Shown piece after piece: positions 1 through 11,244 of a stretch of 64,000 bases of DNA. Each line of letters opens with the position of its first letter. Positions within the stretch are counted from its first letter, which is position 1. Made by a program: the position numbers and the translations under genes. Under the pieces are notes generated by a model, which saw nothing but the letters and a program-made list of their open reading frames with translations, was not told the origin of the DNA and did not search any database. Source of the stretch: Breviolum minutum Mf 1.05b.01 (Eukaryota; Sar; Dinophyceae; Suessiales; Symbiodiniaceae). The stretch is taken from NCBI GenBank assembly GCA_000507305.1, contig DF239041.1, positions 62,001-126,000 on the forward strand. The letters are read 5' to 3'.

Positions 1-1480
1 CTCCTATGGAAACACCAGACCCTCCTAGTGACACCCCTGGGGCCTCAAAAAAGGTGTTTTTGACACCCCATGACATCCCATGGAGCCTTAGGGTTGTGTG
101 TTTTTTGTCCGGATTGTTGTGTTTTTTCTTTTTGTGCGGCTGGAACAGAGTTAGATGTTAACGTGAAGATATGAATTTTGGTATGGTATGTGATTGGTGG
201 TACACAAGGGTTGTGAGCTTCGGAGAAGAAGAAAAACTGCAAAATACCGCAGGTGATTCAAACTTCGTGGTGGTTTCAAATATTGTTTATTTTCACCGCT
301 ACTTGGGGAAGATTCCAATTTTGACGAATATTTTTCAACGGGGTCCAAACCACCAACCAGAAATCATTGAATGGGACCTTACCAACAAAGTCCTAAACCC
401 TAAGTAAGTTGCGATCGAGCTATTAGATACTCACGTTTAGGGGTCTGTTCAGTGGGTCCTGCTGGAGATTTCTTGGAAAGATCCTTTTCACATTTTGTTC
501 CCTGAGAGTCAAAGGCCCCCAATATCACTATTGTTTTGTCTTCGACTTTTCAGTCCCAGGATCCATGGGGGCGTGACCAGCATCTGGGATACATGACCAG
601 TGAAAAACGGGCACCTGCATGTTTCGTTTTCTTGGACGTTGAACAGTTTCCCAGTTATGTAAGAAAAAAAAGCCGAGCCATTTCCTGAACCCCCTTGAAT
701 TGAGTGTATCAAAACGTTGTTTTTTACTGCTCACAAGTATAAAACATGAGCAGATGACCCGTGGGTTTCACAATGTTCACCTATATTTGGATGATTTGTA
801 TGGTAAATGTAGGTGAATATACCATACATGCATCCTGTGGGTTAGAGTTCACCCCGAGACTTGGGGAAGATGAACCTGATGCAGACATTCTGACGGACCA
901 GGCGTCGACGATTCACTGATTCACCAAGCAAGTTATTTCGCCGTTGAACTACTGTTGATGGCTGAAATCCTGCACCAGTTCATAGGTACTTTATCCCATT
1001 ATTTATATATACAAGGTTTCATACATCCCAGATGGTGCAGGATTTCTTCCATCAACAGTAGGAAAAAAACAAAAACAACAACCAATTTTCCACTTTTTTT
1101 TATCCGCGCTTGAGAGTATGCCCAAATCTGATCTCTTCGTCCGTTTGACCATTTTTCTAACAAGTCTGGCTGGTCAACCAACCCCCGCCGGGCCACAAAC
1201 CTCCCACCAGAAATAAGTTAAGGCGCCTTGTTATGATCAAGGCTTATGATGTATTAACCCCATTGATTTCCCTTAAAACCTTACCCATATCATCCATGGG
1301 ACGATTGTTTGTTCACCTACATAAATCGTTGATTTTTATGGTAAATAAATGTAGGTAAATATACAATCGTCCCATGGATCCGTCATGGGTTTTTTGTTAA
1401 ACCTCAATTTCCCGCGGTAAGGGGGTAGGTTGACGACTAGCCATGAAGGAGATTCGAAACCCTCAAGATTTCGTCTTCAG
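1..1480. repeat. repeat-filled stretch: V, A, W, D, I, K elements
   Basis: V fragment 1-71; A 267-360 (GTGGTGGTTTC to CCACCAACCAG); W 389-448, second copy 13739-13792; D variant 758-841; I 950-1060 with clean TACTGTTGATGG/CCATCAACAGTA ends; K 1168-1443 with a complete D element (1284-1389) inserted in it. The spans 450-755 and 1061-1165 hold no recognised gene or element. Confidence 0.7.
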
Positions 1481-1522
1481 TGCTGCTCGGGAAGCCTAGG
1501 GACTGCTGTTTGACGTCGCACG
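1481..1522 (+). CDS. exon-like block, unknown product
   Basis: Acceptor TTTCGTCTTCAG, donor GCACG before GTAGGAG, open for 13 codons in the frame ending ..LTSH. The acceptor is followed by T, not G, unlike the NIT1 exons. Too short to judge the product. Confidence 0.25.
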
Positions 1523-1532
1523 GTAGGAGATA

Positions 1533-1771
1533 CCCATAGAATCCATTGGGACTGGTATACTTGGATGTCCCCGGAAGTTAATTAATTGTTTGTAAGGGGG
1601 TTGTAACCCTAATATATCCCAGTATATTTACTTACACAAGGTGGTGGCAACTCAAATATGTTTTATTTTCATCCCTCTTTGGGGAAGATTACCATTTTGT
1701 CTAATATTTTTCGATTTGGTTGAAACCACCAACCAGTACATTTACCATAAAAATCAACCACGGATCCTTAG
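1533..1771. repeat. mosaic: D element broken by an E fragment and a full A element
   Basis: D begins at 1533 (CCCATAGAATCCATTGGGAC). An E fragment occupies about 1560-1621. D resumes at TATATTTACTTACA and is broken again by A (1637-1736). The A copy is flanked by TACA at 1633-1636 and 1737-1740, after which D continues (TTTACCATAAAAATCAACCA) to 1771. Confidence 0.8.
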
Positions 1772-1799
1772 GCGGCCATTTCGTGAACAATTTTTTCTG

Positions 1800-1883
1800 C
1801 CCTGGAAGTCTGGAAACGACCAAACAAAGAACTGCATGGGACCTTATGGATGATCCATGGTTCGCAAGGATTCCCGATGATCC
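1800..1883. repeat. truncated O element
   Basis: Starts CCTGGAAGTCTGG and carries the internal GGATGATCCATGG and GGATTCCCGATG of family O; the right half is missing and the retroelement remnant begins where it stops. Confidence 0.6.
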
Positions 1884-2295
1884 AGAGCCACGGAGGAAGA
1901 TGGCTAGGATGAGTGAGGAGAGAAAGGAGGGATACTTGGTGGTGCGGAACCGTCTGAAGAGGGGGACGTTGCACCTTGCGTCTAGGAGTGGGTGCTGGAC
2001 GGCAAGGACGAGAAAGTTCAAGGACTGACTACCAGAGGTTTGAAGGGGTCCCTGACGAGAACCTGCCCCAGGACCCAACATCTCCAGCTGACCCGACGTG
2101 CCCCGCTGCGATGATGACCCAACATCTCCAGCCCCAACATCTCCAACCGAGGAAGACGAGGAGGAGAACAATCCCAAATTTTCGACACCGGACAGTCACA
2201 ACTCAACTCATGGATTTGCAAATGAGGTGAAATTGACACGATGGGGCATAGAAGTACTTTTGCGAAATCATGGAGTGGTTATGGTTCACGATTGA
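1884..2295 (+). pseudogene. frameshifted retroelement-like coding remnant
   Basis: Three frames in turn: YLVVRNRLKRGTLHLA to SGCW in one, DYQRFEGVPDENLPQDP in the next, then an acidic Ser/Pro/Asp-rich stretch (PTEEDEEENNPKFSTP) in the third. The order R..RTLH....GCW......Y..FE.....P recalls the region following the recombinase in dinoflagellate retroelements; that match is from memory of the family, not a search. A phrase CAACATCTCCAGC is repeated three times in the acidic part. Frame changes show it is not functional. Confidence 0.4.
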
Positions 2296-3869
2296 CGATA
2301 ATCTTTGCACGAGCAAAGATGAGCAAAGTTTGGTCGAGTGGGGCTTCCTGAGTATGCAGTAGGGAAAAGATGAAGTTTTTTTTTCCATAGGATTTGATGA
2401 ATTTGGGGTCCAAAGGTGTAAAGACTAAAGTGACTAAAGACTATGATTTTCTGAATATGGTTTCTTTGTTGGTGTAGTTTAGAATTCATATAACCCTGGT
2501 TGTAGTGGTGTGGTTTAAACTGAATATACATGGACCCTGGTTGTTCCTTCCGGGAATATGTTGGTGATTAAATCCTACACAGTTACATGGGGATTATAAA
2601 CCATGAAATAAAGATGCCTGTTAAACAACCAGGACTTCAATGGAAAATAAGGCCAGTTTTTTTCCGTGGCTCAGGTGGATAAAGCCAATGATTATACGGC
2701 GCCGCTTTGGGGGTGATTTTTTGTAAAGCCACCCTACAAGGTGTTCCCCGACCAGTTGTATGATCAATGGAAGTACGGGGCCCGTATAAATGGCCGAAAA
2801 TCAATGGGTTTGCCTGGGGTTATAACCACTATAAGCCCTATAAGTGGACTTATAGCCACCTTGTAAAGGTCATAAAAATTCGCAACCCTTCTAGGCATAT
2901 GATCCATAGTAGACTGGTACGGTATACTGGTATCCGTACCTCTAATTTACCTAATGCAAAATCACCGTGCATGGAACCATAAATACACAATCGTCCCATA
3001 GATCCACTAGATTGAATGATGAGTTTCATCCCAGTAGTTTCCTTTACAAACACATGAAACAACAATATCCAAGAGAATCAGAGCTTCTCTCATAGATCCA
3101 TGCAAGTAAATCCCCTATTTGGGGGGTATAATCCCTTAGTTGGTGTATATGTGGTACAACCCTAAGACATCCAATCACCGAATAAATTCTTACAGCCATG
3201 ACCCAACTTGTCCAACTTTTCAAAAAAAAAATGGTCACGTTTTTTTTTTACTCAACCATCCCAAAAAGGCAGCATGAATCGTGAAGTGGCAGGCAAGTAG
3301 ATCAAATAATAGCCTATTTTTGTTGGTCAAAGAATCATAGATAGAATAGTTGCCCTTTATCCCCTATCCTTGACCCAATCTTCCCAAAGTCCTCCAAATA
3401 CTGCAAGTGAGGATCGGTGTGGAAGGATTCCCGAAAGGCTCAGCCTCAGGAGGTGTGAATGTAGGTCCAAACACGTAATCACTTAGCAGGGGTCATTAAA
3501 TTACCTATTTTTGAGGGGGATCAAACAATGCAAGTTGTACAATTTTTTCAGTCTTGAAAGATTTCCGTTATAATAATAGTGAACTTCCTTTGGACCCCAA
3601 AAGCATGAAAAATGAAGGTTTTAGGCCTTCAATATATGGGTCATAACCCCTAAAAACGAGGGTTTTGGGTTCCCATGGTTGTTTGGGTTGGTAATATAAT
3701 GACTAGGTGGTGGTTTCAAATATCTTTTATTTTCAACCCTACTTGGGGGAAGATTTCCAATTTGACTGGTATTTTTCAAAGGGGTTGAAACCACCAACCA
3801 GATGACCCCTGAGAATTTTCCCTATCAAATGACCCCCTGCTATACGGCATGTGGAAGACTATATGTCAA
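2296..3869. repeat. gene-less stretch with J, G, A and D pieces
   Basis: J right half 2574-2674, G 2734-2866, D-like mixed pieces about 2890-3010, an X-like repeat 3570-3700 (a second copy at 31135-31262, sharing CCCCTAAAAA and TTCCCATGG), and A 3717-3801. Nothing coding was recognised. Confidence 0.6.
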
Positions 3870-3965
3870 ATGATCGAGGCCCAGACGCTCCTGCGTCTTC
3901 CGATGCCCATGGGTGGTTGTGCTCCCGTGCCTTGTGATACAGAGGAAGTTTGGGACGGATGTTGA
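3870..3965 (+). CDS. short open frame, 31 codons, unknown
   Basis: ATG at 3870 reads MIEAQTLLRLPMPMGG then CAPVPCDTEEVWDGC and TGA. Composition is protein-like but no acceptor or donor frames it. A 12-base direct repeat GATGTTGAGACG starts at 3958, 4045 and 4061, so the area may be a degraded repeat unit. Confidence 0.25.
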   Translation: MIEAQTLLRLPMPMGGCAPVPCDTEEVWDGC

Positions 3966-6635
3966 GACGACAAGATCTAGTGGAGTTGATGCAAAAAGTG
4001 GGAATTGTTCAGTGATTTTGCTCGAAAAGTTGTGCAATTCTACGGATGTTGAGACGACCAGATGTTGAGACGTGTTTTTGTTTGCCCAAAAGATTTGTTA
4101 ATTGAAGTTGCTTATTGTTCAAATATAAGAGGGGGAAATTTGCATACCTTGCCCTAAGAATCATGAAATCTCAAAGGTGGTGGGGACGGGAGATCCATAA
4201 ACAACCCTGCCATAAAAACCAGTCAGTCAAACCTCCTTTTTGTTGGAGGGTCCCAATCGCTGATTCTTAGGGTGGATTGGAAGGCTGGATATCCAGGGCC
4301 AACTCCTGAGGGAACTCAGTAGGACCCCAAAACCATACCATCCAAAGAACCAACACCTCAGGAGGGGAAATGCCTGGATGAGTAGGAGATAAAGGAAGAA
4401 ATTTTCCCAGGGATCAATGCACGCAGTGGTTTTTATCTTCCAGCAAGGAGTCTAGCGGAAGTAGAGTAGTTTGAAGCATGTTTCTGAATGTTGAGTTACA
4501 CTCCAGGAAACTAACATATCCCGTTTTTAAGGCACTTTTGAAGATGATGTTCCTTTTCCCCAGGTGGGATATGTTAATTCCCTGGAGGGTAATGTTTGTT
4601 CCGAAAGATTGCATATCCTGGAATTGTTTGGAAAGTTTTGGAGGTTTTGTGAAGAAGAGTTTGTTTGTTTGATTGGAACTGTTTGATGGTTCAGAAATCG
4701 GGCGTGCAGCAGTTGAGGTTGGTAGTTTCTCCCATTATTTATATACAGGGTGTTGTATATGCCAGGTGATGCAGGATTTCTTCCATCAACAGAAGTAAAG
4801 TAAATTGAAACATACGCCACGTTGAAGTCACAAATGTTGAATACAAGAAAGATGTGACTTTTTTGAATCATGTCGAGGGAAGGCTCAAAATGACTGGATA
4901 TATATTGTAAATGTACCATACATGTATCCTATGGATATGAAACACAGTGAGCATATACCACTTAACAAATACCTATAGGTAATACATTGAATTATAGGGA
5001 CAATATATTTAAAGCTCGCACACCTTCATGTTGGAACCAACATTTTTCAAGGCTGTTCCTCCTGGTGCATCTTTGGCTCCAGTACCTATGGTTGCATTTT
5101 TTCAGTTGCAACGAGGCAATGAAGAAAGAACATACTCCCCCGAAGTTCAACATAGCCCCTGAAAAATGATGGTTGGAAGATGAATCTCCTTTTGGGAAGG
5201 CCTATTTTCAGGGTCTATGTTAAACTTCTGCGGGGTACTCCTTGAAAATCAATGGGTTGGAAGATGTATTTCCTATTTTTGGATTTGTATAATGATGATA
5301 TTTTGCTTTGTACCATGGCAAGTCAGCATTTTATTTGTTCCAAGCATCTTGAGCAAATCCAAGTATTGAAAGTGTTTCTTTTTGGAGGAAATTGGTTTGT
5401 TTTCAGGGATGTAATACCTTGCAATTCTGCTGGTGAACTTTTTTTGGGGCGGTGGTTAAGTGACCCTTTTGGAAAGGTTCTTGGTGACCTCCAACGATCA
5501 TGGCTTGTTAGTTTAGGTTTTTTTTTGGACCCATGTACTGTAAAAATATCTATCAGTGGATCAGTCCCATGGATTTTTGCGGATTTTTTTTGGGAAGACG
5601 TAGCAAAAATACTCTCAGAAGTGGTTGTTTATTGATACACCCCCCCTAAGCCAGATACTCAATGTATGGTCTATTTACCATATATTTGGGTATAGCTTAG
5701 GTGGTAAACATTCACATCAGAAGATAGGTTACACTCCGGAAAATTCACATGTTGTACCTAAAAATCACCTAAGTTGAAAAGGACAATCATTTTCCATCCA
5801 CCTCCATTTGTTGGGTTCAAAATGTTAATTTTCCAAGGCGGGTAAAAATCTTCAGATTCTAAGGTTGTTTCAACACACCTTTGGAACACTCCCCTAAACC
5901 TTTACCAACAGGCTATGAAGGGATTCCTTTCATTGTTGGCTAGGAGGATTGCCTGGGGTGTGCTCTACGGGTGCGTTGTCATTTACTTGGACAGATGAAT
6001 CATCTATTACCCAAAAGCTTCTTCAAGCCTTAACCTGAATTGAGCAATGAAAAAAAAACACCTGTTTTTTTAGGCGTTTGCAGGGGACTAATACTACCCC
6101 TTTATATAGGGATTACACTAAGCCATTATCAGGATCCCTATGAACCAACCTATTAATCCCCCTATTAACCAACCAGGATTTCAATGTAAAGTAGGAGTTT
6201 TTTTTTGCGTGGCTCAATTGAATCTACCCAGTCCTGGAGGTCAATCTCGGAGGTAAACTCACCTTCAAGAACTTGGATTCGTGGATGAAACGCTCATATA
6301 CCCCCTGTTATTTAGAAAACCTTTGCATCCTCCAGTTTTTTGAGGACCTGAAATTTGAGCCCCCACAAAAATACAAACCAGATGTTTTTCAGACCTGAAA
6401 ATTTGACACACGACTCAAGGACGTCGATCGGTACCAAGATTATTTGTCATACTTTTTGTTTCAAGGATCACATCACACTTCACCTTATGATGCCAAGGAT
6501 TTCCCGCAGGTTTCTGGGTAACAAGTTTCTCAAGATTTTTTTTCCGTTTCGAAAAAAAAATCCTATGGGTCCATTTTTAGTGCTTCGATTGATTGGATCT
6601 GTGAAAGCCCCCGAAGTTTCACATGACGTTTTGCC
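3966..6635. repeat. gene-less stretch with Y, I, B, H, S, R and J elements
   Basis: M-like end 4215-4275; Y 4496-4592; I 4679-4792; B-type 5133-5237; H 5416-5503; S 5645-5701; B-type 5729-5845; R 5861-5990; J 6041-6216. The 127-codon open frame 5252-5635 is assembled from pieces of B and H and is not a gene. The span 6220-6600 has no recognised element. Confidence 0.65.
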
Positions 6636-6713
6636 TCTGAAAATGAGAAGGAGAAGAACCAAAAACTACAAGAGAAGGAGAAGGTTCAAATGCTACAGGA
6701 GAAGGAGAAGAAT
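6636..6713 (+). CDS. exon-like coiled-coil block over a short tandem repeat
   Basis: Three copies of an approximately 36-base unit centred on AGAAGGAGAAG encode ENEKEKNQKLQEKEKVQML and continue with QEKEKNG. Lys/Glu/Gln spacing fits a coiled coil. A second frame over the same bases is Arg-rich and opens longer (6355-6819), but it runs through a B element start. Function unknown. Confidence 0.3.
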
Positions 6714-6815
6714 GGCTTTTTCTACAAGAGAAGGAGAAGAACCAAAAACAGCACCCTTAAGTAGTGGTGGAGAAAAAGCTCATGGTGGTGACCAGAGAAA
6801 TGCTGCTGGTGTAAG

Positions 6816-6890
6816 ATGACGACATCGGCATTCGTCCGGCAAGATTGGAACTCAGGGAGTTGACGGACCCGTCCACAGGAAAGCCCATAT
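6816..6890 (+). CDS. exon-like block, unknown
   Basis: After GGTGTAAG the frame reads DDIGIRPARLELRELTDP and STGKPI, ending before GTGTTG. Protein-like composition and a possible GT donor; the acceptor lacks the AG-G pattern. It may belong with the coiled-coil block just upstream. Confidence 0.3.
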
Positions 6891-7797
6891 GTGTTGTTTT
6901 TCTGCTTATTTGTTTGATTTTTGGCCCTAAGAAGTTGTGGAAAAGGATGAAAGTGAAATTTGACTTGGGCATATTTGTTCAAATAGGTGGCAAACAACAC
7001 ACCACTTAAAGGTATGAAAGATCCTATTATTCTATTATTGACTCAGCCAATGGCATACCCTTAATAGACTTTTTGGTGACTACACACTTGGTAGGAAAGA
7101 AACAGATAACCATGGTCCAAAATGGCTAAGACTTAAGTAAAGATGATGAGACCTCCAAAGGTTTAATGTTTCACATTTTTTGTTGTATCCCTGGTAATTT
7201 GTTAGGCAAAATCCAGAAAACATCAGAAATCCGCACCATTTTTTTTGCAAATAAGCCATGACAAAGTTTGGATGGCATTTTTGGTGGACATTCGGTTTGG
7301 CACACCCAGGTGGGTGCTCCCGGTCTCGGTCTTCCAGTGCCTGCCTTTGTGGGTGCCACGTGACAAAGGCACACCCACCGGAGGGCCTTTGGTATATACT
7401 TAGAGGTTCAGGATACTTAGTATAAGTGGATAGTAACCAGGGTTATAACCTCTATAGGTGGGTTATATGTCCCCTAACTAGCGTTATAAACCTACATATA
7501 ACCAGTTACTAGGTATCCTGAACCTCTAAGTAGAACCCAAAAATGGGATGGGAAAGGACCGTTTTGTGAATTTGGGATCTGGGGTGATTTTTGACACAAG
7601 TTATATTCGAATCATTTCTTTTTTGAAATCAAGAGGACCATCATATGGTGGTGAGTTGGTGATTGGAGATTATAATCACCCAATTGGGACTTACAAAACA
7701 GGTATATATTGCCTTCTAAGGGGTTATATAATCCCTACCACCGATTACCAGAACCAGAATAATCCTATGATTTAATTTCAATACCATTAGTACTCAG
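6891..7797. repeat. repeat stretch with a P element
   Basis: A GC-rich imperfect hairpin around 7300-7375 (GCCTTTGTGG ... CCACAAAGGC type) and P 7398-7532, a 135-bp element with inverted ends whose only other copy is 54710-54842. A Z-like element covers about 7646-7743. The rest of 6895-7290 shows nothing. Confidence 0.6.
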
Positions 7798-7867
7798 ACA
7801 GAGAGAGCTCCCAAGGCTCTTCAAGGCGACCCCACGACACAAACTCCTCAAAATGGTTCCAAAAGAT
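7798..7867 (+). CDS. exon-like block, unknown
   Basis: Acceptor TACTCAG, donor AAAAGAT before GTGTATAT. All three frames are open; QRELPRLFKATPRHKLLKMV is one, TERAPKALQGDPTTQTPQNG another. Frame cannot be chosen. The intron would start in the AT microsatellite 7869-7899. Confidence 0.3.
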
Positions 7868-7868
7868 G

Positions 7869-7899
7869 TGTATATATATATATATACATATATATATAT
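7869..7899. repeat. (TA)n microsatellite
   Basis: Alternating TA for about 30 bases interrupted by one CA. Confidence 0.9.
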
Positions 7900-8009
7900 G
7901 CTGCATGTTCAAATGTAACATATGTAAATGTATACGTAAAATACCAACATCCTGATTTTTTTTACCAGGGGTTTCTCACTTTAACATGTGGTTCACGATG
8001 TGTAAAGAG

Positions 8010-8159
8010 GTGCCTTTACAAGCTTTGGTGAGCATTTCTCCTGGCCGAATAGGTGCAGCTTTCAAACCGCCAAAATGGACAGGTCGATACCGACGCAGCA
8101 CTGTCGCAACCAAAAAAGGGTCGGCAGAACTTGGAAGAGATTCTGATGGCACGTGCAAG
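8010..8159 (+). CDS. well-framed exon of an unknown gene
   Basis: Acceptor TAAAGAG before GTGCCT (AG-G), donor TGCAAG before GTGGGC; exactly 50 open codons, phase 0 at both ends. Reads VPLQALVSISPGRIGAAFKP, then PKWTGRYRRSTVATKKGS and more. Basic, no family recognised. The donor is the GT at the start of a G element, so the following intron is that element with its insert. Confidence 0.5.
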
Positions 8160-8450
8160 GTGGGCCATAGATCCAGTTATAATAACCCGAAGGATCCAGG
8201 TAGGTCCTAAGGAAGGGATTTCCTCTACAATCCTATTCTGGGGATGAGATTGAGACCATCAATCCTACTCTAGGGAAGGGTCTGGATTCTTAGGGTAAAT
8301 GGAGTTTTAACTCACGTATAAGTAGGGTGAACAAAAAATCAGTTGCCCATTTATTTTTGGCCATGTATAGGGTTAATAACTCCATCTACCCATTTATGCT
8401 AGGGGTAACATATGACTCCATTGATAACGAGCGGCTCGGGGCCCACCTTG
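8156..8450. repeat. G element with a Q element inserted
   Basis: G starts CAAGGTGGGCC at 8156 and ends CGGGGCCCACCTTG at 8450. Inside it, Q runs 8189-8295 (CGAAGGATCCAGG to GGATTCTTAGGG). On each side of Q the G sequence is continuous with other G copies. Confidence 0.75.
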
Positions 8451-8491
8451 ACATGGATGGGTCCAAAACACCACTGAAGCTAACAACTGAG

Positions 8492-8535
8492 GGCCAGTTT
8501 GAGAAAGGGGTGGGAGGAAAGCGATTGTGTCACTG
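8492..8535 (+). CDS. possible next exon of the 8010 gene
   Basis: Acceptor AACTGAG before GGCCAG (AG-G), phase 0, matching the end of 8010-8159. Reads GQFEKGVGGKRLCH and ends in phase 2 at the GT that opens an A element (CACTG before GTGGTTGC). The product is unknown; splicing exactly at the A element end would create TGA, so the gene may end there or use a later acceptor. Confidence 0.35.
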
Positions 8536-8634
8536 GTGGTTGCAAATATTTTTGCATGTTCACCCTTGCTTTAGGGAAATGATCCGATTTTGACGAGCAT
8601 ATTTTTCAAATGGGTTGGTTCAACCACCAACTAG
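8532..8634. repeat. A element
   Basis: GGTGGTTGCAAAT to CAACCACCAACTAG with the usual internal AATGATCCGATTTTGACGAG. Confidence 0.8.
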
Positions 8635-10616
8635 AAAATGATTGTGATTTCTGTTTCTTTTTTGGATGGCCCAAACCTGACAAGTGGCAAACAGTTTCCG
8701 TTTCAGAGAATTTAAGATACCCAAAATAGCCATGTTTGAATGGAAAAGCATTTTTTCACTCGGTCATTTTCAGCCTGAAATGTTCGGGGTGTTTGCTGGA
8801 AGAAATCTGTGGGATTTTGTGTGTGTGATTTTGTTCTCAAAACTAGAAGCTCCAAGTTTCCTTCAGATTGCTTGATTTTATGAAGAAAATGAACTGTTCC
8901 AGTCCCTAATTTTTGCACATTCATTTGTATGGTGTGTTTGGTGGAGTTTGATTGCCGCCATAGTCATCCAAATTGGTAGCTTAGAGGTCATAGGTTCTAC
9001 ATGGTTCTACCACCCCGAAACTTGGGGAAGATGCGTCCATTTCCACTGGCTATATGATTTTGCGATTGGGTGGGCCCAAAAAAATCTCACCTAGGTTTCC
9101 CAACACCCCAAGAAACATCCGAAAAGTTTTAAGAAAGTTGATCTTTCACATTCACAAAGTTGATTTAGTGGAAGACTGAGTCTAGGTGGTGGTTTGAAAT
9201 ATTTTTTATGTTCATCCCTACTTGAGGAAGGTTTCCAATTTGACGAGCATATTTTTCAAATGGGTTGGTTCAACCACCAACTAGGAGTTGTTCAACCAAT
9301 CTTGGGAGGATTCTCACAATCAAGCACCTATATCCGATCGTTATATAGGGGTGATAATCACCCAGTTACTAAGTACCGGCAGGACATCCCAGTAGGAAAT
9401 GCTATCTGGCAATGGTGAAAAGCCTTGCCCCTTGGTGACAAGAGGTTGCCCGCGGCCCTTGCGATCGTCATTTTTTGGAGTCATATGTTACACCCCATAA
9501 ATGGCCGAAGATAAATGGGTAACTGGGGTTAGTTCACCCTTATAATCCGACGTTTTTGGCTGGCAGGGGCCCATTTTGTAGGTTGGTACCTCAATTTGTT
9601 CAACAGAAATGATGGATGGAAAAGGCAAACTCGGTTGAACATATGGCAATTTTTGGATATGCATGTGAATTTCAGGGGTGTAAACATGTTGTTTTCCCCA
9701 TTAAAAGGTGTAATTACGTCAAACCTATTTGCTTTGGATTTACTGGAGGCTGTTTCACTCAATCGTACTTCTCAGCTGATTTAGACAGCATTTTTGCAGC
9801 CATTGGCTTCAGCTATCGCAACATAAGTCTTGAGAGTAGCGAAGTGGTTGATACGGCATCAAACCCTTTCATATGTCTTTATTAAGATTGTTTTGTTTTG
9901 TTAGGAATCTAGTTTTTTTAACCTTAAGGTGATTCAATGTATATCCCGATGTTTTTAGAACAGCCTTTCATCTCAAGCAACTTACTGTCCCAACATTTTA
10001 CATTGTACCTACCAATCTGATGTTTGATGTTTGGTTTTTACCTTTGACCCTGTTTTTTTTCCATTACATGTTTTCGTGAAACCCTAGAAGTATTGTTCCC
10101 AGAAATTTGAGTATGGATATGCCCAAACATAACCATATGTTAAAAAGGCCTCACCTTTTCCAAAGCCGCCATTTTTGGGGTATCCATTTAAGTTAAATTT
10201 TGAAGGGGTATATATCAGCCAATGAACTTGACCATTACCTTCGCAAAATGCTTCATCAGCCAATGGCCTTTAGCAGGAGATGTCCTAATCAAACCTGCCT
10301 TCTTACAGTCAAGACCCCAAGGCGAATTTTTTTGGCGAGATTTTTCCAACGGATGAAGTTATATCACTCTCGTTTGGCGAGATTTCCAATATATTTGTTC
10401 AAAAAGATTCATGTTGCTTTTTGTTGTTATGATGATCTATCGATTAGACTCAAACAATCAGATGCTAGTAACATACTTCTCATAATTGCTACAAAAATGC
10501 ATGTGTCCCGGATCCCCGGCTGATCCTCCCAACCGGAGCAGCAAAATAAATAAACACGCCGAACGTTGCAGCACCTGCGACCAAAAACGGCGCTGTTCTT
10601 TCGACCCCTTTCAGCG

Positions 10617-10645
10617 GCCATCGGGCGACGAAATCGCCCGATGGC
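10617..10645. repeat. perfect 12-bp stem, 5-base loop hairpin
   Basis: GCCATCGGGCGA, loop CGAAA, TCGCCCGATGGC. It sits in a GC-rich patch (10560-10660) unlike its AT-rich surroundings. Confidence 0.85.
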
Positions 10646-10841
10646 GGACGTGCGCCGGGTGTCTTGGTTGAAACGGAACAGGGAGAAATGATCCAATTTG
10701 ACTGGAAGATTTTGGATTGAAATCACCAGCTAGTTATCTTAACATGGGTGATAATGGGTGTTTTGATGCGCAATTGAGTTTTCCTTTGAACAAAAGACGG
10801 TTTCCAGGTTCTGAAATGAAAGTACATCAAGTACTACTGTT

Positions 10842-10907
10842 GAACAACAACAACAACAACAACAACAACAGCAGCAGCAGCAACAACAACAACAACAACA
10901 ACAGCAA
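10842..10907. repeat. CAA/CAG triplet repeat
   Basis: About 22 triplets, CAA with a central block of CAG. Would encode polyGln, polyAsn or polyThr depending on frame; flanks are open for a short way but show no splice signals. Confidence 0.9.
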
Positions 10908-11244
10908 TGAAGAAAGACACAACAAAGAAAGTGACATGGCACTTGCAGCAAAGATGAGGCAGTAACTAAGGTGGCCCAACTTGTTGGGGTCTTTTGAGCT
11001 ATGAAAAAACACGGCGGTCGTTTAGGTCTCATTTTATAGGGGATTATACTACCCAGTTATATTGGGATTACAATAATTATAAGAATCCTGGAGTCTTATT
11101 GAACAACCAGTATAATGGAAAGTAAGAGTTTTTTTTGTCGTGGCTCATTTGTTTTTAGTGTGTGTGTGTGTTCTTCACCTATCCAATGATTTGTTTCTGT
11201 TGAATTACCTTCCGAACATTACCTGAATTTACCTGACCTGCTGA

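Larger units (their letters stand above)
8640..11244. repeat. mostly gene-less; A, E2, G, J elements and two simple repeats
   Basis: A 9186-9284; a short segment 9287-9328 also found at 24774-24816; E2 right half 9334-9396; G right half 9496-9582; a degraded A end about 10685-10735; J 11026-11147. Open frames at 9596-9885 and 10200-10523 are AT-rich with no splice context, and I see no protein family in them. Confidence 0.55.

Noticed and set aside
5252-5635. A 127-codon plus frame
   Set aside because: It is stitched from the interior of a B element and an H element; the translated sequence follows the repeats, not a protein.
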